A DNA stretch of 64,000 nt from Typhlomys cinereus (lineage: Eukaryota > Chordata > Mammalia > Rodentia > Platacanthomyidae), in contig JALPQD010000415.1 of NCBI GenBank assembly GCA_023101885.1, forward strand, positions 928,520-992,519. The letters run 5' to 3'. Positions within the stretch are counted from its first letter, which is position 1. Each line of letters begins with the position of its first letter. Positions 33,200-44,994 of the stretch are shown here, piece after piece. The notes under the pieces were generated by a model, which was not told the DNA's origin, did no database searches, and saw nothing but the letters and a program-made list of their open reading frames with translations. The translations under genes and the position numbers were made by a program.

Positions 33200-34562
33200 T
33201 ACTGATACCCAAGAAATCCAGAGAATTATAACATCATATTTCAAAAACTTATACTCTGTGAAGTTTGACAACACAAAAGAGATGGATGAATTTCTAAGTA
33301 AACACAACTTACCTAAATTGAATCAGGAAGTTGTGAATTATTTAAATAGTCCTATAACATATGAGGAAATTGAGGAAGTAATCTCAAATCTTCCCACCAA
33401 AAAATGTCCTGGACCAGATGGATTCAGCACAGAGTTCTACCATACATTTAAGGAGCTAATAACACCAATACTCCTTAAACTGTTCCAGCAAATAGCAAAG
33501 GAAGGAACACTACCAAATTCCTTCTATGAAGCTAATGTCATCTTAATCCCAAAACCTAATAAAGATACACTTAAAAAAGAAAACTATAGGCCAATCTCTC
33601 TGATGAACATGGATACAAAGATTCTCAATAAAATCTTAGCATATAGGATTCAAAAACATATCAAAAAGATCATTCACGGGGACCAAGTAGGCTTTATCCC
33701 AGGCACACAAGGTTGGTTCAACATACGCAAATCAATAAATGTAATTCACCATATAAACCAGTCCAACGTTCAAGACCACATGATACTCTCGATAGATTCA
33801 GAAAAAGCTTTTGACAAGATCCAACAGCCCTTTATGATCAAAACCCTAGAGAAGGTTGGAATGGAAGGAACCTTTATCAATATAATAAAAGCTGTATGCA
33901 ACAAGCCCACAGCAAGGATTCTACGCAATGGGGACAAACTTGAAGCAGTCCCACTTCGTTCAGGAACTAGACAAGGCTATCCACTGTCACCACTTATTTT
34001 CAATATTGTACTTGAAGTCTTAGCTGAAGCCATAAGACAAGAAAGGGGCATAAAAGGGATTGAAATCAGCAAGGAAGAAGTCAAACTATCCCTATTTGCA
34101 GATGACATGATCTTATACCTGAGTGATCCCGAAAACTCCACCAGGAAGCTCTTGGAACTAATTGAGAAGTTCAGCAGGGTGGCAGGATACAAAATAAATG
34201 TACAAAAATCAGTGGCCTTCCTATATGCCCAGAATGAAAGAAGTGAAAAAGCCCTGAGAAACTCAATCCCATTTACAATAGCCCCTAAGAAAACGAAAAA
34301 GCTTGGTATAAACGTAACCAGGGAGGTAAAACACCTTTACAATGAAAACTTTAAAACCCTCAAGAAAGAAATTGCAGAAGACACCAGAAGGTGGAAAGAC
34401 CTCCAATGTTCCTGGATTGGCAGAATCAACATCGTAAAAATGACCATCCTACCAAAGGCAATATACAAATTCAATGCTACACCAATTAAAATCCCAAAGC
34501 AATTCTTTAAAGAAGTTGACCAATCTCAAAATTCATATGGAAGCAGAAAAGACCCAGGATAG
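33200..34562 (+). other. L1 ORF2 reverse transcriptase domain remnant
   Basis: An open block of about 450 codons carries the non-LTR RT signatures. These are CPGPDGF near 33,408, NYRPISLMN near 33,582, an [11 protein letters not shown] motif A near 33,790 (aspartate kept), [12 protein letters not shown] near 33,970, and the catalytic FADD box at 34,095-34,106. So both metal-binding Asp positions of the FADD box are present. The frame is lost near 34,525, shortly after PKQFFKEV. Confidence 0.92.
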
Positions 34563-35379
34563 CAAAGACAATCCTGAGTAACAAAAACACTGCTGGAGGT
34601 ATCACCATACCAAACCTTATTCTATACTACAAATTCATAGTTATAAAAATAGCCTGGTACTGGCTCCAAAATAGACACACAGATCAATGGATAAGGGTTG
34701 AAGACCCAGATGTAAGTGCACAAAATTACAGCCATTTGATCTTTGACAAAGGGGCCCAAAAAATCCAATGGAAAAAGAACAATATCTCCAACAAATGGTG
34801 CTGGCAAAACTGGATCTTCACATGCAGAAGATTGAAACTGCACCCATACTTGTCACCATGTACAAGAGTTGATTCCAAATGGATCAAGGACCTTGATATA
34901 TAAGGCCAGAGACTATAAAAACCATAGTTGAAAGGATAAGGAAATCCCTCGAGCTGATTGGGCTAGGCCAATAGTTCCTAAACAGACATCCAATGGCACA
35001 GTCACTGCTACCAACTCTCAACAGTTGGGATCTTGTAAAATTAAAGAGCTTCTGTTCAGATAAAGAGATTGTAATACGAGCTCAAAGGCAACCCACAGAA
35101 TGGGAGAAAATCTTCACTAACCACACATCTGATAGAGCTCTACTATCCAGAGTGCACAAAGAACTTAGAAAACTAAACACCAAGGAAACTAATGGCTCAA
35201 TTAAAAAATGGGCCCTGGAACTTAAAAGAAATTTTACCAGGGTGAAATTAAAATGTCTGACAAATATCTCAAAAAGTGCTCCACTTCTTTAGCCATCAGG
35301 GAGATGCAAATCAAAACTTCCCTGAGATATCATCTCACCCCGGTCAGGATGGCAAAAATCCACAATACAAACAACAACA

Positions 35380-35440
35380 AATGCTGGAGAGGATGTGGAG
35401 AGAGGGGAACTCTCCTACATTGCTGGTGGGAATGCAGGCT
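35380..35440 (+). other. L1 ORF2 C-terminal cysteine-rich motif
   Basis: [18 protein letters not shown] preserves the CX3CX7HX4C spacing of the L1 ORF2 C-terminal zinc-knuckle-like region, needed for retrotransposition in characterised L1s. It sits in a frame different from the RT block because of upstream indels. Confidence 0.88.
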
Positions 35441-35818
35441 CATACAGCCACCCTGGTGAGCTGTCTGGAGATTCTTAAAGGAACTAAAGATTGAAATGCC
35501 ATATGACCCTGCTATTCCACTTTTGGGAATAATCCCCCATGCAGCAAAAATTCACCTCGATAGCACAAGCACGACCATGTTCATAGCAGCACTGTTTACA
35601 ATAGCAAAGTCATGGAATCAACCCAAATGTCCAACAGTTGACGAGTGGATAAGAAAATGTGGTATATCTATTCAATGGAGTACTACTCAGCCATCAAAAA
35701 TGATGAATTACTGGAATTTGCTGGGAAATGGATGTCATTAGAAACAATTATATTAAGTGAAGTATCCCAGACCCAGAAAATTAAGCGCCATGTGTACTCC
35801 CTAATATGTGGCTCCTAG

Positions 35819-36852
35819 TACCAAACCCACCCAGACCACCTTGAGAGACTCAAAGATAAATCTATGTAATACCTACAGTAATTTCAAGGATTATGAACAG
35901 GAGGGATGGGGTTGGAGGGCCACACCAGACACAAGGAGAGAGGGGACCATGTTACAGCAGGGAAAATAGGCCTCCATCAAGGACTGCAAGTAAGTAATGA
36001 GACACCTGGTTAAGTTCTCAGACGTTCGTTCCTGATCATTTACAACTGAGGGGGTATGATCTCACTAGAAGGGGAGGGCATATAGTCTGACAGATAAAAA
36101 GTAACCATTTTGCAAATGGGCGATTGACCCCTCCCTCATTGTGGTTTCCTACTTTTATTACATCTACATTTGAATGTGCTCTTATAACAAGACTCCAGTT
36201 TAACAGCTTTTTGTCTCTGGCCAGGGGGTGACATACAATGCCCATCAGGATGGAGTTAAGGGCATTACAGGAGCAGCAAAATTGCAAAAGAAAATCAACA
36301 AGCCACAATCCATAACTTCAGAGACTCTATATCAACCACTTAGAACTAGGCCAGACTAATCTCTCCCCATCCTGAAGCTCAGGGAAATTTGCGGAAGAGG
36401 GGGCAGTAAGATTGTAAGAGCAAAAGGATGTGAGGAGCAATGATTTGCAAGATACTCCACACAAAGTTAGGGCCGAAGCAATCATAATTGGATTTTGCAT
36501 GCCCTGCGCAATGTCCAACACACTATTGACCTCACAAAGTCTAGCATCTGCTAAAGGCACCAAGATCCTTGGAGACAAAGGATTGACAGACACAGTAGTG
36601 TTCCTATGCTTAAGGGGAGCACAGAAAAGGGATCAGGGAAATGCCACTTGGTCCTTGTATGTCATCGGAGAGGAGGACCCAGATTAAAGGAGTCTCTGGG
36701 GATTGGGGGGGAGGCACTGGGGTATGGGAAGGGAGAGGTGAGAGGAGGGGGAGCAGGGGGTTTGGGGGGAGGATAAGGAAGGGAGGGAAGTGGTGTACCT
36801 ATTAAGTTTGAATGAGCAGAAATAATAATAAAAAATGTTAAAGAAGAAAAAC
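35819..36852 (+). other. L1 3' UTR
   Basis: Non-coding tail after the ORF2 stop. It includes a G-rich, almost C-free purine tract at about 36,698-36,790, several GGGG runs long, as in many mammalian L1 3' UTRs. The end is A-rich (AATAATAATAAAAAATG, about 36,821-36,838) rather than a long pure poly(A). Homologous 3' ends occur on the minus strand at 61,325-62,100. Confidence 0.9.
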
Positions 36853-36866
36853 ATTAGTAAAATATG
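36853..36866. repeat. L1 target-site duplication, right
   Basis: ATTAGTAAAATATG, an exact copy of 30,492-30,505. Confidence 0.95.
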
Positions 36867-38364
36867 TAGTGAAACAGAAATATTATTTTTTCTTGTACAG
36901 TGATGATACAACAGAAAAGGGCACCTGAACTCAAATTTGAATCTCAAGTTCAACTCTCAGAGCCCACATGGTGTCTCTCTCATAAATTAATAAATTAATC
37001 AGTTAAACATAATTTTTAAAAGAGAATAATTGCTTCGTTTCTTTGCTTGCCCTTCTTTCTGATCCTTATAACTAGATGAAAACCTTGAAAGTAACTTGAT
37101 TCATCTTTCTTGATTCCTTTATGTTTATTTACATGTGCTGTTGATAAATTCCAGGTAATGTTACATTCAGGGCTTTCATGGGTCCTTGTTTTTTACTTTA
37201 AGTGATTATCACAGTAAGTGACTAAATTTAAATAGTTTATTAAAAATTAATAGAACAGCAGCTAAAATTTTTCATTGTATAGCTAGAATGAGACACACAT
37301 AGGACAAAGGAAAATTATCATACATTCACTGATGGAATTAAAATTTAAAAACTACTTTGCAATTTCTCTGAGAAAAAGTTGTTTTTTGTTTTCTTCTCAA
37401 CATTTTCTATGGAAAATGCAAATGCATTTTAATGATATAAGTACTATATTTATATACTTGGTCATTTATCATTTTCACCTTAATAAAATACATTATTAGA
37501 GTATTTTGATGATGACTATGTCTCCATAGTATCTATTTTAATGTTTGGGGATATCTATTATAAATAAATAGCATATATGCATTTAGTTGAAGAATTATAG
37601 ACATTAAAAAGGAAAGTTTTAGTAACTACTGTTTTTTTTGAGTTGATCTTGATGCTTCTATGCTATGAACATGGCAAAATCATTTCATCTCTCTTTCTTC
37701 AGGAAATCATTAAAAGTGAGATTTTTGGCCCATGTTATCCATTATGGTAGTCAGAAGTTATCTGTGGTTTGCAATGGTGTTAGTACCCGCTGAGAACTGC
37801 TGTAAGATTGAAGTATACACTGTGCTTTCATGACTTAGAAGGATAAAATATCTCGTTAATAATGTAATATTGATTTTATGTTGAAGTTAGGACATTTTGA
37901 TACATTGGGCCAGAATAGGATTAAAATCTATTTCATCTGTTTTTCTGTTCTTTTGTGATAGGGTTTCTGGAAAATTGAACCTTTTTGTGAATCACACTGT
38001 ATTAGTTTGGGGTAACACTAGATTATATTGTTTAGTTTGGCTTTATTTCTCCATGCTACCATGCCTCCTATTTTTTAAAAATGAAAATCTAAAATAAAGA
38101 AACATAGCAACTCACTAGAGCAACCTACAGATCCACATGTGGTCATCTTTCCAGGTATCGACAGAGTATACTGTGGATCTCAAAATGAGGTGAGTAGAAG
38201 ACTCTACAGTTGATAGAACACATGCCCACATCCAAACATTTTTTCCTCATTTGACACCTCTATGTTCCTCCAATGGTCCTAAAGAGCAAGATAGAACAAT
38301 GGATATAACACCATTGGGATATGTGCGGGAGATGAAAGACCATTTCTGGGATGTTGACACATTC
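36867..38364. other. AT-rich unique sequence, no gene seen
   Basis: Very AT-rich, with many TTTA and AATA words. A weak SINE-like scrap with AGAGCCCACATGG lies near 36,955. No gene. Confidence 0.4.
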
Positions 38365-38490
38365 TGAAAGTCCAATCACTTGGAAGACTAAAGTAGTGGA
38401 TGTCAGTCTGAATCAACTTGGATACATAGTAAGCTTGATGTAGCCTGGGCTACTCAGTGATATCTTTTATCCTAGGAAACAAAATCATTT
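38365..38490 (+). repeat. B1-like SINE, diverged
   Basis: CCAATCACTTGGAAGACTAAA, GATGTCAGTCTGAATCAACT, TACATAGTAAGCTTGA and GCCTGGGCTACTCAGTGA follow the middle and 3' order of B1 (CAGCACTTGGGAGGCAGAGG...CAGCCTGGTCTACAGAGTGAG...CCAGGGCTACACAGAGA). Confidence 0.5.
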
Positions 38491-38833
38491 TGCATCTCTC
38501 TTACAAGACAAATTCATTCCATCCAACACCCACAAATCTTAACTAGCTCTGAATCAAAATGATTTTCAGTCTTATCTCATTTATAAGCCTTAGGTACAAG
38601 GTAAGATGATTACTGGGACAAATTTCTTTCCGGATATAAGCCTGAGAACTCAAACAAATGTTGTGTTTCCAGAACATAATGGTAGGGCAGGCATAGAGTA
38701 AACAGTCTTCACAAAAGGAAAAAATAATAAGAAAGAGCAGGTTCATAGGTCCTATACAAACCCAGAACCGAACATTGCAAATAACATCATCTTAAGATTT
38801 CAGAATAATCTCTGATTCAACCTGGAACACATT

Positions 38834-39120
38834 GGGGCTGCTGGGTACATAGCAGCCCTCATGCATTAAAGAAGTCCCATGGTTATGGCTTCCCAAGTTG
38901 GAGCTCTACACTGGTGGCTCCACCAATCCATCATCTTAGCGATGTCCTCATTCCAAAACCACCACTGGGCATGACCTCAGTGGGAATACCTCTAGAGTAT
39001 ATCTGCCTCCTTGGAAGCATTCTACACACACACACTCACATACACACACACACACACACATATGCGCGCACGCACACGCGTGCACATACACAAGCACGCA
39101 CGCATAATTGAATAAAAAAA
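38834..39120 (+). repeat. Diverged SINE with (CA)n and ATTGAATAAA tail
   Basis: It starts GGGGCTGCTGGGTACATAGC and ends in a CA-rich run followed by ATAATTGAATAAAAAAA, the same tail type as the young SINEs at 8072 and 25,880. The body is strongly diverged, so assignment rests on head and tail. Confidence 0.5.
39024..39106. repeat. (CA)n tract with CpG-rich core
   Basis: CA repeats interrupted by TATGCGCGCACGCACACGCG, all alternating purine/pyrimidine. It forms the tail of the SINE ending at 39,120. Confidence 0.9.
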
Positions 39121-40110
39121 GTAGTTGACATCAATTCTATGTCACTGTACTCCGGTTGTACAGAGTTGAGATGATTCTATGATCCATCCACACATTTCCT
39201 TTATCACAGACAGGAAATATGTGGATTTCTCCATTAGGATGAGAAACCCTTTCAAAAGGCGATTGCACATTGTGCTCATTTGTTCCCTTTTTGATTATGG
39301 CTTTGCATTGTTATTACACCCTGCCAAATGAGTAATAATGTGCAGTCTCCATGTGACACAGATGCATTTCTCCTGATGATATCTAAACCCCCTTGTGCTC
39401 CTGGAGCATGATAACTCTGACTGGGGATAATGGGAAGCTATAAGTAACATCAAAAGGGTGACTTCAGGAGTTGGAGCTGCATTACTTTTTTTTTCCAGGT
39501 GTTAAATCACAAACAGCTCCCTGATAAGTGTGTTGGAACTTGAAACAGGTTAACAGTGGGCGACTCTTGCAAGACTCCATTTTACTCTCTCTTTAACAAA
39601 TAGTGGAGTTAACAGCCTTAGCCATGATCTGAAAGGGCACCGGTGGGGGCAGGGGTGCCAAAGAATACATTGTAACAAGTGGGAATGAAAACATTCAAGA
39701 CAGGATGGACCTGAACAAAAGGAGCAAGTATTCTGTGCTTGTGGTTTGTATAACTTTGAGGGTGTGGTAGGAAGGGATGATTAATGTACATCCATATTGG
39801 GGTAAAAGTCTGTTTGGCTTCAGTATACTATCCAAAGGAAAAAATTAATTCAATGAGCAATAGCCAGCGTGAAATAATTTAGCAAAATTCTCATACTAAA
39901 TGTGCTCTTCATTTATAGAGGATTCTTGGTTATGTCATGGGTCATGTTGAGAATTACTAAGAGCTTCCAGGCATTGATACCAGAGACTTTAGCTTAGTAG
40001 GAAAGAGATGGAAGGAGGAGGAGGACCTTCTAATTTACTGATGAAATTAAGTAGATTAACTGAGTAAAAACAAGTCGGAAAGCAATTTGATTCTGAACAT
40101 CGTACACCAT
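39121..40110. other. Unique sequence, no gene seen
   Basis: The part from 39,240 to 39,480 is simple-repeat-free with balanced composition and could be conserved non-coding DNA. The GCAAGACTCCATTTTAC segment near 39,568 may belong to an old LTR or L1 UTR, but I cannot place it. Confidence 0.4.
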
Positions 40111-40230
40111 TCCTCCAGTCCCTCCCTCCCTCCCTCCCTCCCTCCTTCCCTCTCTCCTTACCTCTCCCTCCTTTCCTCTTTCTGTCTCTTTCTTTCTTTC
40201 TTTCTTTCTTTTCTTTCTTTCTTTCTTTTT

Positions 40231-40277
<47 letters not shown>

Positions 40278-40597
40278 CTCTTTTTCTTCCTTTCTTTTCT
40301 TTCTTTCTTTTTCTTTCTTTCTCTTTCTCTTTCTTTCTTTCCTTCTTTCCTTCCTTCTTTCCTTCCTTCTTTTCTCTATCTCTATCTCCCTTCCTTGCTT
40401 CCTTCCTTTCTTCCTTCCTTCCTTCCTTCCTTCCTTCCTTCCTTCCTTCCTTCCTTCCTTCCTTCCTTCCTTCCTTTCTTTCTCTCTTTCTCTCTTTCTT
40501 CCTCTCTTTCTCCCTTCTTCTCCACTCTCATGCCCTCTGCCTCTCTTCCCTTGCTTCCCCTTCCTTTCACTCTCTTGGTTTTATTTTCTGTATTTCT
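40111..40597. repeat. Polypyrimidine block, (CCCT)n/(CTTT)n/(CCTT)n
   Basis: About 485 bp of nearly pure C/T on the plus strand: CCCT units (about 40,121-40,150), CTTT units (about 40,186-40,345), CCTT units (about 40,395-40,475), then CTCT/CTTT. Ser/Phe/Leu-rich and Lys/Glu/Gly-rich frames across it are artefacts. It directly adjoins the 3' side of a minus-strand B1. Confidence 0.97.
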
Positions 40598-40735
40598 TTC
40601 TCTCTGGGGTATCATGAATCCTGAGCTGGCCTGGAATTTGCTACAAAGTAGAGGATGATCTCAAACTCTTAATCATCCTGCTTCTGCCTTCCAAGTGCTA
40701 GAATTTCAGTCATGTGCCCCCTTGTCCAGTCCATA
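40598..40735 (-). repeat. B1 SINE, minus strand
   Basis: GAGCTGGCCTGGAATTTGCTA, GATGATCTCAAACTCTTAATC and CTGCTTCTGCCTTCCAAGTG followed by CTAGAATTTCAGTCATG form the complement of B1. Its A-rich 3' end would lie at the left, exactly where the polypyrimidine block begins. Confidence 0.8.
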
Positions 40736-40847
40736 CAAGTCCATCCTGGACTTGTTTCCTGACTGGAAAGCACTGTGGAAATGAGCTACATCCCAGCAAC
40801 TCCACCAGGTACTTTCCCCATCTTTTTAGTGTAATTTTCTTTTTCTA

Positions 40848-40992
40848 TTCTGCTTTTGAGACAAGGCTTCAGTGCGCAACTTAGACTGGCTTGGAGCTCC
40901 CTGTGTAGACCACGTAGGCCTCCACAATCAGCATTTCTCCTTCTTCCTCTTCCAATGTTGGTATTACAGGTCTCTACCACCATGCCTGGCTT
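40848..40992 (-). repeat. B1 SINE, minus strand
   Basis: TTTTGAGACAAGGCTTCAGTG, TAGACTGGCTTGGAGCTCCC, TGTGTAGACC and GGTATTACAGGTCTCTACCA followed by CCATGCCTGGC are a clear complement of B1. Confidence 0.85.
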
Positions 40993-41026
40993 ATTCTTTC
41001 ATCCTGCTTAAGAATAATTTTATAGA

Positions 41027-41300
41027 GCTGGAGGGATGGCTCAGGAGTTAAGCCTTTGCTTTGTAAGCAGAAGGACCTGAGTTCAGATTCCAAATCCCAC
41101 GTATAAATATTGAGTGGAAATTATAGCGCCCTGCACTTCTGGTCCTGGAAGGCAGAACCTAGAGCTCAAAGCAGAGCAATTAGGAGGTAGAGAAATCCAG
41201 GATGATTCCCAGTGTCATCCTTGGGCCTCTACAGACACACAGAGTGTCTTCTGATACCCCCTATACCATCACCTACACATAAGTAAAACAAAAAAAGAAA
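41027..41300 (+). repeat. ID-headed SINE
   Basis: Head GAGCTGGAGGGATGGCTCAGG, AGTTAAGCCTTTGCTTTGTAA and a GAGTTCAGATTCC B box, a CTTCTGGTCCTGGAAGGCAG body, and a CACACATAAGTAAAACAAAA tail. It is moderately diverged from the 8072 subfamily. Confidence 0.85.
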
Positions 41301-42244
41301 AATCACAAATATGATGACTTTTAAATGTTTTCTTATGTTTAAAATCATATAGTGGAATAAGTAATAACTTACTATGCTTATCAATAATTTTAAAAAAGGT
41401 TAATAACTTTGCTCTTAATTAATTAGCATCACATTAAGATAACTGCACTGCAGAACTGTGCTACACAACAAAATGTGGTAGCAGTTCAGTGGCTGAACTG
41501 TTGAGAAATTGTCAAAGAAGCACCTTCCCTTGGTTATCAGACCTACTTCTCATTTATTGATGTTACTAATGTTTCCCATAATCATCAGCACTGACCATGA
41601 ATATATTTGGAATTATGGCCTGCTATTCACCATCAATGCACATTAAAATGACCATACTCCTTCAATGCTAATAAAACATCAATTGAAACACATAGCCCAT
41701 AAATACATTGAGAGCTGTTACACAAAGAAATAATAATTAACACACTCTCATATTATGTATACAAATGAATTTTATATTTCATATGCATATTTTATACGCA
41801 AGTTAGCACTGAGAAAGTACATTATTTTAGTGACCTTGTGGCTCTGTTGTAAAATGTCATTCATTAATTTCTCACTTATGGGAGTACACATGGTTTATGT
41901 CTATTGTATTTGTTTCCTGTGCACAATGTTGACTACACTAGTAAAATTCTCCTTTGAAGATTGTGATTGTTTCTTCTATCTTTCCTTCATTCTGTGAAAA
42001 AAATTAATTCACCCATTTTATGTATCAGACACTATTTTCATAATTTGGGCTAAAAATGAAAAAAAAATAGTCAAAACTCTTGACCCTATTGAGCTTACAG
42101 ACCTCTAGATAAGAGAAATCTAGAGCTGAAGTTGAAATCATTAGTTAAAATGATTTGTTAATATTAAGCAATATGAAGAAATGTATTCTTAAAAGGAGAG
42201 AAGCTTAGGGTTCATAATTTTATTTTAAATAGGTCTTCAAATTT
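41301..42244. other. Unique AT-rich sequence
   Basis: A possible ancient L2/L3-like scrap at about 42,010-42,110 (TATGTATCAGACACTATTTTC ... ATTGAGCTTACAGACCTCTAG) is visible but weak. No gene. Confidence 0.4.
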
Positions 42245-42420
42245 GGATAGTTTGTGATGGGAAAATGTTTCAGTGGGTGCATTTGCTGTGTAAACGTGAG
42301 AACCTGACTTCAATCACCCAGAACCCACATAACATTTGTTAGAGTATGACAGAAGGTGTGTATCATTTCAGTGCTGCAGAAATAAAAACAAGGTAGATTC
42401 TTGGGGATCTGCTGGTCATC
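42245..42420 (+). repeat. B4/ID-type SINE, diverged
   Basis: AAATGTTTCAGTGGGTGCAT, TGCTGTGTAAACGTGAGAACC, TGACTTCAATCACCCAGAACC and CACATAACA follow the head and B-box order of ID/B4 elements, with substantial divergence. Confidence 0.55.
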
Positions 42421-42464
42421 AGTGAGCCCAAGGCTGCTCAGAGATTGAACCTCAAAAGACAAGA

Positions 42465-42682
42465 TGTGACTGGGGAGATGGCTAAGTGGGTAAAACACAT
42501 AGTAGCATGTCCCGGTTCTGCCTGCAGGTGGGACACCAGTAGGTGTCAAAGTTTATAAAGCATGTAACAGCCAAAATTGGGAACTTGGACTCAGAGACCC
42601 TACCTTAAAAACATGGTGGGTAAAAACAGAGGAAGACCTCTGACCTCTACGTGTACATGCTTAGAAGGCTATATCTGCAAAA

Positions 42683-42721
<39 letters not shown>

Positions 42722-42740
42722 ACACACAAGCATACACAAA
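42465..42740 (+). repeat. B4/RSINE1-type SINE with (CA)n tail
   Basis: GTGACTGGGGAGATGGCTAAG head, then GGGAACTTGGACTCAGAGACC, CTACCTTAAAAACATGGTGGG, GACCTCTGACCTCTACGTGT and a CA-rich tail with a pure run at about 42,684-42,716. Plus orientation. Confidence 0.75.
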
Positions 42741-44994
42741 AGAAAGATAGTAACTGAGAAACCTGTGGTTTCAGCATGCATGCACTCGTGTGTTCATGCA
42801 TTCCACACATAAATGTGCACAGAAACACACACATTACATAGCCTATATATCTTTCCTTGATATTCCATGACAAACAACTCATCTTTACTATGACCTAGGT
42901 TGAATGTTGTAGCTTTTTTTTTTTTTTTGATTGACTTGTTAGGCATTTTGAATGTAAGAAAAGGACTAATCACAGTTCCACACTGCAAACTGTGGAGTTT
43001 CTGTTAAAGAATTAAGGAGGATATACCTAAAGACGGTGGAAAATATTCTATACACTACACAGTGTGTAACATATAAATGCATAACATTAAGAAAGATAGG
43101 AAATTGCCAGCAGGTGCTGAAAGGCTTGTCTCTTCTTCAAGTCAGGAACGGAGTCATGCTCAGCTTAGGTGTGTATCTGAGACACATATAAATACAGAAA
43201 GCCTCTTGGGGGATTGCTTATCTCTGATTACCCAGCAACTTGTTGGGCACACGTGGACATATAAGATCATCAATAAGGAATTATAGGCTGAAGACAGAAT
43301 TTGTTCCTTCCATCCATTATTCACAGAGTGGATAGAGCTTTTCTAAGGAATTGCTTCTTATTTTTAAGCAAATTATAATTACTTCTAGAAATTTTGTCAT
43401 GTTATAGGAATCTGTTCATATACTGACAAATCTGTATCGACACTGTCCTAGATTACTAAGGATATCATACAGATTATTTAATAAAAGAAGCTTCTTCTTT
43501 AGGGTTTTACAAGACACTGTTTTTGTTGAGGCATTCTACAAGGATCACATTATTAAGGGACAGTCCTATAATATAACCTTGGAGGAAATTGCTCCTGAAA
43601 GGGATACTGACTTGTTCTAGGCTTAGCCTTAGTTACCTAAGCTGATTAAGACAGATCAATTGCTTTGATACATGTATCATAATGCTGCAGGTTCTATTCA
43701 CTTTCAATTTCTTTACATTTTAGCACTTTGCTACCAAAGACTCTGTCAAGTTCCTTTGCACTGAATTCCATCATTTGAGATTATGATATAATTTGAACCA
43801 TTGCTGAAAGGGTTGAATCAAGCAAGCATTATGTTCTTACCCCATAGAACTTCAAATTCTGCCAAAACACTAAGATACTCTATCCAAAACAGCTCATATT
43901 CACATAACTGTATTTATTTTATGAAAGAACCTCAAGTACAGTAAAAATAGTGTTTTAAGCAGAAGACAGTAGTTGACTTTCATCAAAATAGTTCACACAC
44001 TTTGTTGTCACAGAGATGAATAGCATGACCTTGGGGATATGTAAATGAGCAGGGCTATTAATATTTCCCTCAATAGGTTTCTAGTCTTACTTGATAAAAT
44101 ACATATTTAATAACAAAGGGCTTATTCATTAAGTGATATCTGCATGACTAAATAGTAAATTAGGATAAATGGTACCAATGGCATTCTTTTGAAAGGAAAA
44201 GCAAGGTAACTTTTTGAAAACAGAAAGTTTTCTTCCCATTCTTAAAGTGGTCACACTGGATTTACCTTCCTTGAAGTTTAAATGGTATATGTAAGTCATT
44301 AATAACATGGTAGATACCACTTTATTCCCTTCATATTTGGGATGATCTGCTTTCTGTGAATCATTTCTAGTCATTGAGTGCTGTAGTTTAGGTCTTACCT
44401 GTTCTCTTTCAGCCAAGCTAGTAACGGCACACTGGTGTTGTGAAGTGATGGGGGAGCTCATGGAGTCACTGGGCATATGCTCCTAAAGAGGTGTGTATAC
44501 TAAAGGACTCTTGTCTCTTCTTTGACCTGTGTTCTGCCTTCTGGCTAGGGGTTGAATAGTTTTCCTCTGCCATAATACACTGCCATTGGTACAGATCCAA
44601 AGAAACCATGGACTAAGAATGCTGAACACATTATGAGCCCTCCCTCTTCATGAGACTACTGCACAAGATATGCTGTTACAGTTACTGCTTCAGGTTCTAT
44701 GATAGGGGGATATGCCCATAAACAACAGAATGTGGAAAATTTGTTTTTTGTGGGATGTGTAGTACATGGACACATGCATAAATTATTAAAACTGCAGACA
44801 GTGATAAGTGTCATAAGGAGAAACAGGGTACCAGGAGGTAGGAAAGTCAGAGCAGAGCTACTCTTGGAAGATGTTGAGTATAAAAAGCTGAAAGAGAGCG
44901 GGAAAAAGTGATTTGACACAGTATTTAAAGATCTGAAACACACAGAAACAAACAAGCAAACAAAAACCTCCTAAGAGGAAAAAAATCAGGTTCC
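42741..44994. other. Unique AT-rich sequence, no gene seen
   Basis: Includes a T16-type run near 42,914. The minus-strand frames at 44,129-44,476 and 44,656-44,955 lack recognisable domains. Confidence 0.4.

Larger units (their letters stand above)
32003..35818 (+). pseudogene. L1 ORF2 pseudogene (endonuclease-reverse transcriptase)
   Basis: ORF2p nicks target DNA and reverse-transcribes L1 RNA at the nick. From the ATG at 32,003 to the TAG at 35,816-35,818 the span is 1,272 codons, near the roughly 1,280 of mouse. The domain order is endonuclease (32,003-32,836), linker, reverse transcriptase (about 33,200-34,525) and a C-terminal cysteine-rich segment (about 35,380-35,440). Lesions include TAA at 32,084-32,086, a stop and frame change at about 32,834, TAA at 33,168, TAG at 34,560, and several later frame changes. 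The longest intact block is the RT (434 codons). Confidence 0.95.
30506..36852 (+). mobile_element. Structurally complete LINE-1
   Basis: The order is intact: GC-rich 5' UTR with promoter monomers (30,506-30,905), ORF1 (30,906-31,953), spacer, ORF2 (32,003-35,818), 3' UTR with a G-rich purine tract, and a short A-rich end. Perfect 14-bp target duplications flank it, so it was inserted by target-primed reverse transcription without 5' truncation. Both ORFs have stops and frameshifts, so this copy cannot make working proteins. It is the longest element in the window and the only strongly CpG-containing stretch lies at its 5' end. Confidence 0.96.

Noticed and set aside
40087..40658. Ser/Phe/Leu-rich 176-codon frame and Lys/Glu/Gly-rich minus-strand frame
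   Set aside because: Both are translations of the polypyrimidine microsatellite.
42010..42110. L2/L3-like words (TATGTATCAGACACT ... GAGCTTACAG)
   Set aside because: Order is suggestive but the match is too weak to call without alignment.
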